Part shown: positions 44,904 through 57,562 of the stretch, in pieces
Position numbering within the stretch: position 1 is the stretch's first letter
Layout: every line of letters begins with the position of its first letter
NCBI GenBank assembly: GCA_030834905.1
Contig: JAUQWZ010000034.1
Coordinates: 1-64,000, forward strand
Source: Aggregatilineales bacterium
GTDB lineage: Bacteria; Chloroflexota; Anaerolineae; Aggregatilineales; Phototrophicaceae
Length of the DNA stretch: 64,000 bases
Reading direction: 5' to 3'
The notes under the pieces: generated by a model
What the model was told of the DNA's origin: nothing
The model's input: the letters and a program-made list of their open reading frames with translations, nothing else
The model's database searches: none
Translations under genes and position numbers: made by a program

Positions 44904-47900
44904 CTAGAACCCGCTTAGCTGGCTCAGGTCGGCGCGCCTGCGCTGCATGACGCTGACCGCCTGAAGCATTCCCAGCCGGTTCTGGCGCGCCGCCAGGTCT
45001 TCCGCCATCACCAGTACGTGGTCGAAGAACGCCGTAATCGCCGGCAGCATCGGCTCAAAGGCGGACAGGAACTCATCCACATTGCCGGTGCTGGTCAGCT
45101 TCGTGGCTGCCACTTTGTAGGCATCCCACAATGCCGCTTCCTGCGCTTCGGCGAACAACTCCGGCTTGACTTCGTACTGGGTCGCCTCCGTCCGGGTGAT
45201 GCGCACGCAGCGGGCGAAGCTGTCGAGAATCGGTTCCCAGTCCGGGCGCGCGACCCACTCGCTTAGCTCGCGGATGCCAACCAGCGCCCGATGTGGGTTG
45301 CGCGATTGTTCGACCAGCACCGCCGCCACCACGTCATGACGCCAGTCCTGCTCCTCCAGCCACGAACGCAGCCGTCCGGCGATAAAATCGAGCACCTGTG
45401 TCTGAACTTCGTCGGTCACCGGCACCGGCTGCAAAGCAGCCGCGGCTGCCAGCGCCGCCGCCAAATCGATATCCAGCGCCTTATTCGTCACTACCTGGAC
45501 GATGCCCAAAGCAGCGCGGCGCAAGCCATACGGGTCGGCGGTGGACTGCGGCGCAAGCCCTGCCGCGAACAGCCCGGCGAGGCTGTCCAGCCGGTCTGCC
45601 AGCGACAGCAGCGTCCCCGCCTGCGACGGCGGCAGCATGTCGTCGGCATTACGCGGCAGCCAGTGTTCAAAAATCGCGTTTGCCACCTCAGGCGGATACT
45701 CGTTCAGCAGCGCGTATTCGCGCCCCATCGTGCCTTGCAGCGAGGTCATCTCGACCACTATCTGCGTGGCGAGATCCGCCTTAAGGACGCGCCCCGCCTG
45801 CTGGGCGATGGCGATATTGGTCGCGTCCATCCCCAGCAGCTTGCCTAGCGGCTCGACCAGCCGGGCGACGCGCTCGTTTTTGTCCAGCATCGAGCCGAGC
45901 TTTTCCTGGAATGTCAGTGTCCCCAGGCGCGGCAGGAAGTCTTCCAGCCGCTTCTGCCTGTCCTGTCCGAAAAAGTAATTTGCATCCGAGAACCGCGCCT
46001 TTAACACCTGTTCGTTGCCGTGAATGACGAGATCGAGATGTTCGGCGTCGCCGTTGCGCACCGCAATGAAGAACGGCATCAGCTTGCCGTCCATGTCTTC
46101 GACGGCAAAGTAGCGCTGATGTTTCTTCATCACTGTCACCAGCACTTCGCGCGGCAGCCGGAGATACTCCTCCTCGAAGCGTCCCCGCAGCGCCGTCGGT
46201 CTTTCGATGAGATTGGTCACTTCATCCACCAGCGCCGGGTCGTACAGAATTCGCCCGCCCACTGCCTGCGCCAGTTCGTTCACCTGACGCTCGACCTCGG
46301 CGCGGCGCTGGTCGCGGTCAAGGATGATCCCCTGCTTTTCCAGCGCCTCAAAGTAGGCGGCGCTTCCCTCAATGATGTGATCGGGCGAGCCATACGGGCG
46401 CAGACCGCGCGTGATGCTGCCGCTGTCGATGCCCGCGAGGCTGAACGGGATGACCGAGTCGCCCAACAGCGCCAGAAACCAGCGAATCGGGCGCGAGAAG
46501 CCGAAGCCGCTGGCGTTCCAGCGCATCGACTTGCCAAACCTGATTCCAGCCACCAGCCCGGGCAGCGCTTCCACCAGCACATCGGCTGCTTGGCGTCCGG
46601 TTTCGTGTACCGTCGCTACGACGTAGCGCCCGCCTTCCATGTCCTCGACGCGCAGCGCGTCGGCGCTCAAACCCTTGCTGCGAGCGAAGCCTTCCGCCGC
46701 TTTGGTCGGTTTGCCCTCGGCATCATAAGCCTTGTCCGCCGACGGACCGCGCAGCACCTGTTCGCGGTCAGGCTGGCGCGGCGCGACATCCTTCGCCGTC
46801 ACTACCAGCCGCCGGGGCGTGGCATAAACGGTGATACCGTCGTGGTTCAGCCGCAGATCAGCGAACAGCTTTTCCGCCGCCGCCCGAAGCTGCGCCTCTG
46901 CCGCGTTCACGTCGTCGGCGGGCAGTTCTTCGACGCCAATTTCAAACAGGAAATCAGAAAGCGTCTCTTGTAGGGGCGACTCGTGAGTCGCCCTTACTTG
47001 AATGGAAGCCACCACCGGCGCAGTCACTCCCCATGCCGCATCCAATCGTTGAAGCGGATACGCCATCTGCTCGCGCTGCTCGGCGTACACTTTCGCCACC
47101 CGCCGCGTCATGTCGCGCATCCGCCGGAAGTAGCTGGCGCGTTCGGTCACGCCAATCGCGCCGCGCGCGTCCAGCACGTTGAACAGGTGGCTGCACTTGA
47201 GCACATAGTCATACGCGGGAATGACCAGTCCGGCTTCCAGCGCCCGCCTGCTCTCGCTCTCGTAGACGTTGTAGGTCTGCTTCAGCCCTTCCACGTCGGC
47301 GACTTCAAAATAGTACTTACAGTGTTCAATCTCGCTTCTCAGCAGCACGTCCCCGTACAGCAGGCTTTGGTCGTTGGCGTTCAGCCAAGCAATATCCCAG
47401 ACCGCGTCCTTCCCTTGCAGCGGCAGCGCGATCCGTTCCAGACCGTAGGTGATCTCCACCGACACCGGGTTCAGTTCAATGCCGCCCGCCTGCTGGAAAT
47501 AGGTGAACTGGGTGATCTCCTGCCCGTCGAGCCACACTTCCCAGCCCAAGCCCCACGCGCCCAGCGCCGGGCTTTCCCAGTTGTCTTCCACGAAGCGGAT
47601 GTCATGCTCGCGCGGGCTGATGCCGAGCGCTTCCAGCGACTGCAAATACAGTTCCTGCGGGTTGCCAGGGTCGGGCTTGAGGATGACCTGATACTGGTAG
47701 TAGTACTGCATCCGGTTCGGGTTTTCGCCGTAGCGCCCGTCGTCGGGGCGCACACTTGGCTCGACGTATGCCACGCGCCAGGGTTCGGGACCGAGCACGC
47801 GCAGCAGGGTCGCCGGGTTGTTGGTGCCCGCGCCGACCTGCATGTTGTACGGCTGCCACAACAGGCAGCCCTGCGCCGCCCAGAACTCGTGCAGCTTCAT

Positions 47901-47933
47901 GAAGATCTGCTGGAAGGATAGCGGTTGGGTCAT
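44904..47933 (-). CDS. glyQS: Fused glycyl-tRNA synthetase (GlyQ-GlyS)
   Basis: Charges tRNA(Gly). In most bacteria this heterotetrameric type is two proteins; here one 1009-residue chain holds both. The alpha part (about 1-305) begins [19 protein letters not shown] and includes [38 protein letters not shown] and [17 protein letters not shown]. The beta part starts near 327 ([16 protein letters not shown]) with YATPRRLVV and the HD-type and anticodon-binding regions further on. The junction (313-322) is encoded by a 28-base palindromic repeat. The opposite-strand frames are shadows. Confidence 0.97.
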   Translation of the reverse strand: MTQPLSFQQIFMKLHEFWAAQGCLLWQPYNMQVGAGTNNPATLLRVLGPEPWRVAYVEPSVRPDDGRYGENPNRMQYYYQYQVILKPDPGNPQELYLQSLEALGISPREHDIRFVEDNWESPALGAWGLGWEVWLDGQEITQFTYFQQAGGIELNPVSVEITYGLERIALPLQGKDAVWDIAWLNANDQSLLYGDVLLRSEIEHCKYYFEVADVEGLKQTYNVYESESRRALEAGLVIPAYDYVLKCSHLFNVLDARGAIGVTERASYFRRMRDMTRRVAKVYAEQREQMAYPLQRLDAAWGVTAPVVASIQVRATHESPLQETLSDFLFEIGVEELPADDVNAAEAQLRAAAEKLFADLRLNHDGITVYATPRRLVVTAKDVAPRQPDREQVLRGPSADKAYDAEGKPTKAAEGFARSKGLSADALRVEDMEGGRYVVATVHETGRQAADVLVEALPGLVAGIRFGKSMRWNASGFGFSRPIRWFLALLGDSVIPFSLAGIDSGSITRGLRPYGSPDHIIEGSAAYFEALEKQGIILDRDQRRAEVERQVNELAQAVGGRILYDPALVDEVTNLIERPTALRGRFEEEYLRLPREVLVTVMKKHQRYFAVEDMDGKLMPFFIAVRNGDAEHLDLVIHGNEQVLKARFSDANYFFGQDRQKRLEDFLPRLGTLTFQEKLGSMLDKNERVARLVEPLGKLLGMDATNIAIAQQAGRVLKADLATQIVVEMTSLQGTMGREYALLNEYPPEVANAIFEHWLPRNADDMLPPSQAGTLLSLADRLDSLAGLFAAGLAPQSTADPYGLRRAALGIVQVVTNKALDIDLAAALAAAAALQPVPVTDEVQTQVLDFIAGRLRSWLEEQDWRHDVVAAVLVEQSRNPHRALVGIRELSEWVARPDWEPILDSFARCVRITRTEATQYEVKPELFAEAQEAALWDAYKVAATKLTSTGNVDEFLSAFEPMLPAITAFFDHVLVMAEDLAARQNRLGMLQAVSVMQRRRADLSQLSGF
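46970..46997. repeat. 28-base GTAGGG palindrome inside glyQS
   Basis: The arms GTAGGGGCGACTC and GAGTCGCCCTTAC pair at 12 of 13 positions around a central GT. It is in frame in glyQS and encodes residues 313-322 ([10 protein letters not shown]), exactly between the GlyQ and GlyS parts. Length and ends match the copy at 44857-44884. Confidence 0.85.
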
Positions 47934-48057
47934 GAGGTATCCGTTGTTGAATCGTCAGATAAGGGAGTCGAATTGCCGCGTATTATAAAGAAAGGTCACC
48001 GTATCGGAAAGCGGAGAGTTGTACAAATGACGCGCAATAGCTGTCAGCCTCACCTTC

Positions 48058-48522
48058 TCACACCCGCTTCTCGTATTCAATCACTGTCATGTCTGGCTCT
48101 TGCCTAATCCCAACCGCAATGTAGCCGCACGTTTCGTAAAAGTGCTGGTTTCGGATGGCATAACCCGGCGTATCCAGCGTCCATTTCGTGGCGGGGTACG
48201 CCTGCTCGATGAACGCCATCGCCTGCTTGCCAATGCCTCTGTTCTGGCACTCTGGCACAATGTTGAGCAGGTCTAAATGCCAGTGCCCTTCGTCCTTCGA
48301 GAACAGAATGATGCCGCCGACGATCTGCCCATCGACCACAATCTTGTAGAACTCATCCTGCCCCATCCGCTTCAAAGCAAGCTCTACCGAATCGTAGCCG
48401 GGCGGTCCGCCTTCCCCGACGCCGGGATAAAGCACCTCGTCATAATGGAAGGCGGCGATTTGCGCCTTCACCAGTCCTTCGGCATCGTCAGGAGTGGCAC
48501 GTTCAAAGGTTACTGCCGTCAT
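48058..48522 (-). CDS. GNAT-family N-acetyltransferase
   Basis: A 154-residue acetyl-CoA-dependent acetyltransferase of unknown substrate. It opens as GNAT domains do (VTFERATPDDAEGLVKAQ), with the acetyl-CoA loop LNIVPECQNRGIGKQAMAFI and the closing NQHFYETCGYIAVG. There are no other domains. It is a single gene on the minus strand, separated from glyQS by about 120 bases and divergent from the ECF sigma gene. Confidence 0.9.
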   Translation of the reverse strand: MTAVTFERATPDDAEGLVKAQIAAFHYDEVLYPGVGEGGPPGYDSVELALKRMGQDEFYKIVVDGQIVGGIILFSKDEGHWHLDLLNIVPECQNRGIGKQAMAFIEQAYPATKWTLDTPGYAIRNQHFYETCGYIAVGIRQEPDMTVIEYEKRV

Positions 48523-48660
48523 AATGCGCCTCTCAGTGAGGATATCCTGTGATTATATGGTGTTTGCGGGTCGAAACGTAACCGCAAAATGAGCTGCATC
48601 TCATCATCTGCGATTTCTACTCAGCCCGTTCTTTACTTTCGCTACTTGCCTTACCTTTTT

Positions 48661-48726
48661 TACTTTTCTTACTCAGTCCTCAGCACTCAGCACTCAGTAC
48701 TTGTTTTATACTTTTCTTACTCACTT
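48661..48726. repeat. Heptameric repeat upstream of the ECF sigma gene
   Basis: Units CTCAGTC, CTCAGCA, CTCAGCA, CTCAGTA follow one another (48673-48700). They are flanked by two copies of TACTTTTCTTACTCA (48661 and 48709), 48 bases apart. These are the reverse complement of the GAGTACT/GAGTGCT units found in the nuo operon. The remainder of 48523-48766 is AT/pyrimidine-rich with no gene. Confidence 0.8.
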
Positions 48727-48766
48727 CCTTTCGTAACCTTTGCAATGAACACGGGTTATTATCGTC

Positions 48767-49396
48767 ATGATGAATTTGCGCAAACGACTTCAGCAGCGTC
48801 CGAAAAACCTCAAGCGCCTGGATGATACCGAACTGGTTGTTCTGGCAAAAGCCGGCGACAAAGACGCTTTTGGCGAGCTTTACGAACGCTACGTCGAGAA
48901 GATTTACAACTACATCTACTACCGCACCGGCAACCACCACGACGCCGAAGATATCTCGGCGCGGGTCTTTTTCCGCGCGATGGCGCACATCGAGACTTAC
49001 ACCGAGCGCGGCGTGCCGTTTCAGGCGTGGCTCTACCGTATCGCTCACAATTTGGTCGCCAACTGGCACCGGGATCGCGGGCGGCGAAAGGTCATTCCGC
49101 TGGATGAATATATCGCCTCCAGCCTCAAATCTGAATCGCCGGATAAAGAGGCTGAGGATAACGAGGAACGGGAAGTGCTGCTCGCCGCTATCCGTCGTCT
49201 GCCGGAAGAACGGCAGCAGTTGATCGTCCTGAAATTTGTCGAGCACTTATCAAACGCCGAAATCGGCGACATCATGGGTCGCACAGAAGGCGCGATCAAG
49301 TCCTTATACCACCGTACCCTCACTTCGCTGCGTGATGAATTGCAGCCCGGCGGTCCGGTGCAGTCAGACAGCGAAAGAGGTCAATACAAGTTATGA
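48767..49396 (+). CDS. ECF-type RNA polymerase sigma factor
   Basis: A 209-residue alternative sigma factor. Region 2 covers about 30-100 (AFGELYERYVEKIYNYIYYR, then HHDAEDISARVFFRA and FQAWLYRIAHNLVANW). Region 4 covers about 135-190 (IRRLPEERQQLIVLKFVEHL, then MGRTEGAIKSLYHRTL). An ATG three bases on (48770) is an alternative start, and no clear ribosome site precedes either. Its stop overlaps the ATG of the next gene (ATGA), so that small membrane protein is translated with it and is a candidate regulator. Confidence 0.93.
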   Translation: MMNLRKRLQQRPKNLKRLDDTELVVLAKAGDKDAFGELYERYVEKIYNYIYYRTGNHHDAEDISARVFFRAMAHIETYTERGVPFQAWLYRIAHNLVANWHRDRGRRKVIPLDEYIASSLKSESPDKEAEDNEEREVLLAAIRRLPEERQQLIVLKFVEHLSNAEIGDIMGRTEGAIKSLYHRTLTSLRDELQPGGPVQSDSERGQYKL

Positions 49397-49779
49397 CTCC
49401 TACATCGAACCAGGCAAACACTTCGATTGAGAACCTGCTCACCGCCCTGACCGATGCCATTCTGGCGGAAGAAGGCGACATCGACAGCATCATCAGCCGT
49501 TATGATGTCTCGCGCGCCGATGTGGAAGGCTTCGTCAGGATCATCCGGCGGCTGCACACCGTCCTGATCGGAGTACGTCCATCGGGGCGCTTCGTCTACC
49601 GGCTGAAGCAGGACCTGATGGGTCAGCCGCATTGGGACGTGATCGCCCGCATCCGCTACCTGCCGCCGCGCGTTCAGATCGCAGCGGGTATTGCTCTGGT
49701 GGCGGGTTTTATGCTCCTGTCGCGCCGCCGCTTCGCCGCCATTGCCCGCGAAGAAACCATCGCTGAAGCTGTCTCGTAA
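49393..49779 (+). CDS. Small membrane protein coupled to the ECF sigma factor
   Basis: A 128-residue protein I do not recognise. Residues 1-90 are soluble and mostly helical (LLTALTDAILAEEGDIDSII, SRADVEGFVRIIRRLHTVLI), and a single hydrophobic segment near 93-110 (VQIAAGIALVAGFMLL) is followed by basic RRR, so the N-terminal part could lie in the cytoplasm or outside. Its ATG overlaps the sigma factor stop. Anti-sigma factors often have this gene position and single helix, but no zinc-anti-sigma motif (HxxxCxxC) is present, so that role is inference. Confidence 0.75.
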   Translation: MTPTSNQANTSIENLLTALTDAILAEEGDIDSIISRYDVSRADVEGFVRIIRRLHTVLIGVRPSGRFVYRLKQDLMGQPHWDVIARIRYLPPRVQIAAGIALVAGFMLLSRRRFAAIAREETIAEAVS

Positions 49780-49887
49780 GACTGCGAACCTCGCCCGCGA
49801 AGGTGCCAGATATTCATAGACCTGGCGCTTTCGCGGATTACAGCGCAGTTGTCCCCTGTATCACTCAGTTTCAGCGCACATCGGGTA

Positions 49888-49917
49888 TTGACAAACAACC
49901 ACGCTTTATTATAAGAT
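49888..49917 (+). promoter_or_regulatory. Sigma-70 promoter of rpoB
   Basis: A perfect TTGACA (49888-49893) is followed by TATAAG (16-base spacer) or TAAGAT (18-base spacer). It leaves a leader of about 150 bases before rpoB. The 292-base gap 49780-50071 has no gene. Confidence 0.75.
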
Positions 49918-50003
49918 CCTCGCTCTCAACGTACCGCGCGCCAACACGTTGTTAAGGATGCATCCCATCTCAAATATGTCTTCAATCCTCATCGTTCGTT
50001 GGA

Positions 50004-50023
50004 ACGTTAAGCGTGTTTAACGT
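50004..50023 (+). promoter_or_regulatory. Hairpin in the rpoB leader
   Basis: ACGTTAA and TTAACGT form a 7-base stem around GCGTGT, about 50 bases before the rpoB start. It could influence translation; no T-tract follows immediately. Confidence 0.35.
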
Positions 50024-50071
50024 GTCCAATTTTTCGATTCTCCCCCACCGTCTATTGGTAAATCCAGGAGC

Positions 50072-54001
<3,930 letters not shown>

Positions 54002-54019
54002 GCCAGCAGTAATATCATC

Positions 54020-54052
54020 AGAGCCGGAACGAGTTGTTCCGGCTCTTTTTTT
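54020..54052 (+). terminator. Terminator of rpoB
   Basis: The 11-base perfect stem AGAGCCGGAAC/GTTCCGGCTCT with a 5-base loop is followed by TTTTTTT. It starts 19 bases after the rpoB stop. Confidence 0.95.
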
Positions 54053-54127
54053 GCCTGAAACTTTCGTCCCGCGTCCGACGTTTGGCTATACTGTGACGCG
54101 GCGCATCTATTCCAGGCATCAGGTCAC

Positions 54128-54640
54128 ATGAAACAGGCGCTCCACCGTCAGTTGAAGAGTCTGTGGTTGGGCGAACTCGTCGCGACCATTGTCTTTGTGT
54201 TTGCTTACTTCAGCGTTCGCGCTTCGTTGCCACATCTACGGCTCGGCGGCTTATCGCTGCTGGCGCTGGTCACCCTGTGCCTGATTCTGCTTCAGGGCAG
54301 CGCCTACTGGTGGCTGAAGCTGCGCCAGTTAGACCCGCCGCATCGCCCGATTGATCCACGTCTGCTGCAAGTCGCCTTTTTGGGATCGCTGCTGCTGCTG
54401 CTGACCTACCCTGCCGCGCTGCTGCTGGCGGTGTTCAACGGGACAATCGAGGACTCGCTGCCCGACGCGCTGGTCGGCGCGGGGCTGTACGTTTTTGCGC
54501 TGGGCGAGTTTGTACACTATTTTCTGGTGAAGATCACGCGCAGCGATACTGATCGTCAGGCGTTGAAGCGCCGCCGACAGGTCACGGCGCGGCTGATGCG
54601 CGAGCTTCAGCGCAGCGAAACCCGAAAGGCAAACCCATGA
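54128..54640 (+). CDS. Four-helix membrane protein, hypothetical
   Basis: A 170-residue integral membrane protein with hydrophobic segments near 15-33 (GELVATIVFVFAYFSV), 40-60, 78-105 (VAFLGSLLLLLTYPAALLLA) and 117-136, and a basic C-terminal tail (KRRRQVTARLMRELQRSETR) that should be cytoplasmic. I recognise no family. Its stop overlaps the start of the endonuclease V gene (ATGA), so the two are cotranscribed, though no functional link is evident. Confidence 0.75.
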   Translation: MKQALHRQLKSLWLGELVATIVFVFAYFSVRASLPHLRLGGLSLLALVTLCLILLQGSAYWWLKLRQLDPPHRPIDPRLLQVAFLGSLLLLLTYPAALLLAVFNGTIEDSLPDALVGAGLYVFALGEFVHYFLVKITRSDTDRQALKRRRQVTARLMRELQRSETRKANP

Positions 54641-55320
54641 ATATCACTCACAGACACGATTGGCACATCAGCCCGACACAGGCGGTCGCGCTTCAGCGCG
54701 AGATGGCAGCCGAAGTGGTGTACAACCGCCCGATTGACCTGTCGGCGGTGCGTCTGGTCGCGGGCGTGGATGTCAGTGTCAAGCCGGATGCGGCGGGCGT
54801 CGCCATGTCACAGGCGGCGGTGGTCGTCCTCAGCTTCCCTGACCTGACGGTGGTCGAAACAGCGCTGGCAGCCATGCCGACGCCATTCCCGTACATTCCC
54901 GGTCTGCTGTCCTTCCGCGAAGGACCGGTGCTGGAAACCGCCTTCAGCCGCCTGAAGTCCGAACCCGACGTGTTCATCTTCGACGGCATGGGGCGCGCGC
55001 ATCCGCGCCGCATCGGTATCGCCACCCACATGGGCTTGTGGCTGCAAAAGCCGACCATTGGCTGCGGCAAGACGCTGCTCACGGGCAGGTTTGAGCCGCC
55101 GCCGGACGAACGCGGCGGCTACAGTGAACTGGTGGATAAAGGCGAGGTGATCGGCGTGGTGCTGCGCACGCGGGCGGGCGTAAAGCCGGTGTTCATCTCG
55201 GTTGGGCATCTTGCCGACCTGACCACCTCAGTTGATCTGGTGATGCGCTGTACGAGCAAATATCGTTTGCCCGACCCCATTCGCGCGGCGCACAATGCCG
55301 CCGGACAGTTTGAAACCTGA
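54637..55320 (+). CDS. nfi: Endonuclease V
   Basis: A DNA repair nuclease that nicks the strand one base 3' of deoxyinosine, 227 residues. The first catalytic Asp is in LVAGVDVSVKPD, the mismatch-recognition wedge in PYIPGLLSFREGP with the Glu, and the second metal site in FDGMGRAHPRRIGIATHMG. The following CGKTLLTGRF replaces the more common SKL loop. It overlaps the upstream membrane-protein gene by four bases and the downstream 120-residue gene by one. Confidence 0.95.
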   Translation: MNITHRHDWHISPTQAVALQREMAAEVVYNRPIDLSAVRLVAGVDVSVKPDAAGVAMSQAAVVVLSFPDLTVVETALAAMPTPFPYIPGLLSFREGPVLETAFSRLKSEPDVFIFDGMGRAHPRRIGIATHMGLWLQKPTIGCGKTLLTGRFEPPPDERGGYSELVDKGEVIGVVLRTRAGVKPVFISVGHLADLTTSVDLVMRCTSKYRLPDPIRAAHNAAGQFET

Positions 55321-55682
55321 TGCTGCAAGCGCCCGACTGCAAGCTGTTTGTCGATGCTGAAATCGGCGCCAGTGACCTGATCAGCCTGCTCACGCATGTG
55401 CTGGCGGCGTCTCCGGTGCAGTGCCAGATGGAGGTGCTGCGCAACGAGGACTACGACAGCAAACGTCGGCTGCTGTTCCCCGAAGGCTTCATCTACTTTC
55501 GCTACGTGATCGATCTCTACATGCCGGACGAATCGGTCAAAGCGCGCGCCAACCTCGTCACGCGGCTGCTGAAATACTTATGGGAGTCCGACTTCGCGGC
55601 GGTGGCGGCGTCCAGCTTTGAGGCGCTGCTGCCCGAACACGGCGGCTACAAGAGCAGCCGTGTCCCCTGGCCCGAGTACTAG
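55320..55682 (+). CDS. Hypothetical protein, coupled to nfi
   Basis: A 120-residue cytoplasmic protein I do not recognise. It reads CKLFVDAEIGASDLISLLTH, then RRLLFPEGFIYFRYVIDLYM and a helical RANLVTRLLKYLWESDF, suggesting an alpha/beta fold. Its ATG shares one base with the nfi stop (TGATG), so it is translationally coupled to endonuclease V. It resembles the short 'immunity-like' 1,4-dihydroxy-6-naphthoate-free alpha/beta proteins only in size; no role can be assigned. Confidence 0.65.
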   Translation: MLQAPDCKLFVDAEIGASDLISLLTHVLAASPVQCQMEVLRNEDYDSKRRLLFPEGFIYFRYVIDLYMPDESVKARANLVTRLLKYLWESDFAAVAASSFEALLPEHGGYKSSRVPWPEY

Positions 55683-55692
55683 CGCGGGGCGG

Positions 55693-56508
55693 TCATCCCC
55701 CATTCTGACCAGACCACGCCGCCATCAGCGCGGGCAAATCATTGTAGACGCCGTCAGGATGGACCGCGCTGATGGCGAGATCGTCGGCGTGCGTCACGCC
55801 TGTGAGCACCAGCGCCGCCCGCAGCCCGACGGTCTGCGCGCCGAGGATGTCCGTGTTCAGGCGGTCGCCCACCATCAGCGTGTTTCCCACGCCAGTGCCG
55901 AGGACGCGCAGCGCCGCCTCGAACATGGGCGCGTTGGGCTTGCCCATGATGATCGGCTCGCGGTCGGTCGCCGTTTGCAGCGCCGCCAGCAGGCTGCCCG
56001 CCCCCGGCGCGAGTCCGTCTGGCATTGGGAAGGTGGCGTCGGCGTTGGTGCCGATGAAGTCCGCGCCGCCGCGAATCAGCCTCGCCGCCTGCTTCAGCTT
56101 CTGGTAGGTGAGCGCGAAGTCAATTCCGGCAACGACCACCGGCGCGTCATCTGACAGCGCAAAGCCCGCCGCCGCCACCATCTGCTTCAGCCCATCCCCG
56201 CCCAGCACGTGCACGCTGCTGCCCGCCGGATAGTGCGCTTGAAGGTATGTCACCGTCGCCGTCCCGGACGTCACGATCTGTGACTCGTCCACGCCGCTAA
56301 TTCCCATCTGCGCCAGCTTCGCCACGTAATCTGCTGGAGATTTGCTGCTGTTGTTGGTCGCCGCGACGAAACGGACGCCGCGCTCGCTAAAGAAGGCGAA
56401 TAATGCCGCCGCGCCGAGCAGCGGCTGATCGCCGCGCCAGAGCACGCCGTCCATGTCGAGAATGACGCCCTGTACTGTCGAGAAGTCCATCGTCAATCGG
56501 TTATCCAT
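55693..56508 (-). CDS. HAD-IIA family phosphatase (NagD-like)
   Basis: A 271-residue haloacid-dehalogenase-type sugar-phosphate or p-nitrophenyl phosphatase. The nucleophile motif is VILDMDGVLWRGD, motif II is ATNNSSKSPADYV, and motifs III/IV are IMGKPNAPMF and MVGDRLNTDILGAQTVGLRA. The IIA cap lies in the middle. An ATG at 56490 is an alternative start giving a more usual opening. It is convergent with the endonuclease V operon (10-base gap). The natural substrate is unknown. Confidence 0.92.
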   Translation of the reverse strand: MDNRLTMDFSTVQGVILDMDGVLWRGDQPLLGAAALFAFFSERGVRFVAATNNSSKSPADYVAKLAQMGISGVDESQIVTSGTATVTYLQAHYPAGSSVHVLGGDGLKQMVAAAGFALSDDAPVVVAGIDFALTYQKLKQAARLIRGGADFIGTNADATFPMPDGLAPGAGSLLAALQTATDREPIIMGKPNAPMFEAALRVLGTGVGNTLMVGDRLNTDILGAQTVGLRAALVLTGVTHADDLAISAVHPDGVYNDLPALMAAWSGQNGG

Positions 56509-56630
56509 TCAAGAGTAAAGTCACCCAATCGCTCACCAGTTTATCAGGCGATTCGTGGCGGTCAACGCCAGCGCTGTGGTCAGTTCATCCCGGCGTGCTA
56601 CAATTCCGCCCAACGAAGGAGGCAGCGCTT

Positions 56631-57497
56631 ATGACCTTTTCAATCGCCGCATACGATCCCGATGAGCAGGCATGGGGAGTCGCCGTCGCCAGCAAGTTCC
56701 TCGCCGCGGGCGCGGTTGTCACCTGGGCGCGCGCGGGCGCGGGGGCAGTCGCCACGCAGGCATACGCCCGAATGAGCTATGGACCCAACGGGCTGGCGAT
56801 GCTGGCAGACGGCAAAAGCGCTCAGGAAACGCTGGAACGCCTGCTCGAAGGCGATCCCGGACAGGCGAGCCGTCAGGTTGGCATCGTTGACCGCGAAGGC
56901 GGCACCGCCGCGCATACCGGCAGCGAGTGCTTTGCCTGGGCGGGACATCGCAGCGGCGTCGGCTTCACCTGTCAGGGCAATATCCTAACTGGACTGGAAA
57001 CGCTGGACGCGATGGCGGAAGCCTATATGACGGCGTCTGGCGAGCTGGCGAATCGGCTGCTGGCGGCGCTGCGCGCGGGTGACCTCGCCGGGGGCGACCG
57101 CCGGGGCAAGCAGTCGGCGGGGCTGCTGGTGGTGCGGCAGGACGGCGGCTACGGCGGCGATAACGACCGCTATCTCGATCTGCGGGTGGATGATGATCCC
57201 GAACCCATCGTTAAGCTCCGGTCGCTGGTGGCGATGCACCATCTCTATTTTGGGCAGCCGCGCCCCGAAGACCGGATTCCGATCACCGAAAGTATCGCCC
57301 GCGAGCTTCAGGTTTTGATGCAGTCACAGGGGTATCTCAAGAGCGACATCACCGGACAATGGGACGAAACATCGATCCGGGCGTTTCGGGCGCTGGTCGG
57401 CAGCGAAAACCTGGAAGAACGCTGGCGCGAGGACGATCCGAACGCCATTGACCGCGTCGCGCTGGAGTATCTGAGGGACAAATTCAGTTCAAAGTGA
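56631..57497 (+). CDS. DUF1028 protein with C-terminal peptidoglycan-binding-like domain
   Basis: A 288-residue protein. The ATG at 56631 has GGAGG eight bases upstream; an earlier in-frame start is unlikely. Residues 1-205 are a DUF1028 domain, an Ntn-hydrolase-like fold of unknown activity: TFSIAAYDPDEQAWGVAVAS, KFLAAGAVVTWARAG, and FTCQGNILTG. Residues about 225-285 (ARELQVLMQSQGYLKSDITG, then IRAFRALVGSENLEERW) resemble a peptidoglycan-binding repeat, as in other DUF1028 proteins. No signal peptide is visible. Confidence 0.87.
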   Translation: MTFSIAAYDPDEQAWGVAVASKFLAAGAVVTWARAGAGAVATQAYARMSYGPNGLAMLADGKSAQETLERLLEGDPGQASRQVGIVDREGGTAAHTGSECFAWAGHRSGVGFTCQGNILTGLETLDAMAEAYMTASGELANRLLAALRAGDLAGGDRRGKQSAGLLVVRQDGGYGGDNDRYLDLRVDDDPEPIVKLRSLVAMHHLYFGQPRPEDRIPITESIARELQVLMQSQGYLKSDITGQWDETSIRAFRALVGSENLEERWREDDPNAIDRVALEYLRDKFSSK

Positions 57498-57562
57498 AAA
57501 GCTGAAAAGGTCAAACCAATGCCACTTTTCACTTTTGACTTGGTACTTTTGATTTCTCACTC
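57491..57562. repeat. Heptameric ACTTTTG repeat between DUF1028 and GT39 genes
   Basis: Units ACTTTTC, ACTTTTG, ACTTGGT, ACTTTTG, ATTTCTC follow at seven-base spacing (57524-57558). The preceding AAAGTGAAAA (57491-57500) is complementary to TTTTCACTTT (57526-57535). The end of one gene and the start of the next border it directly. Confidence 0.75.
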
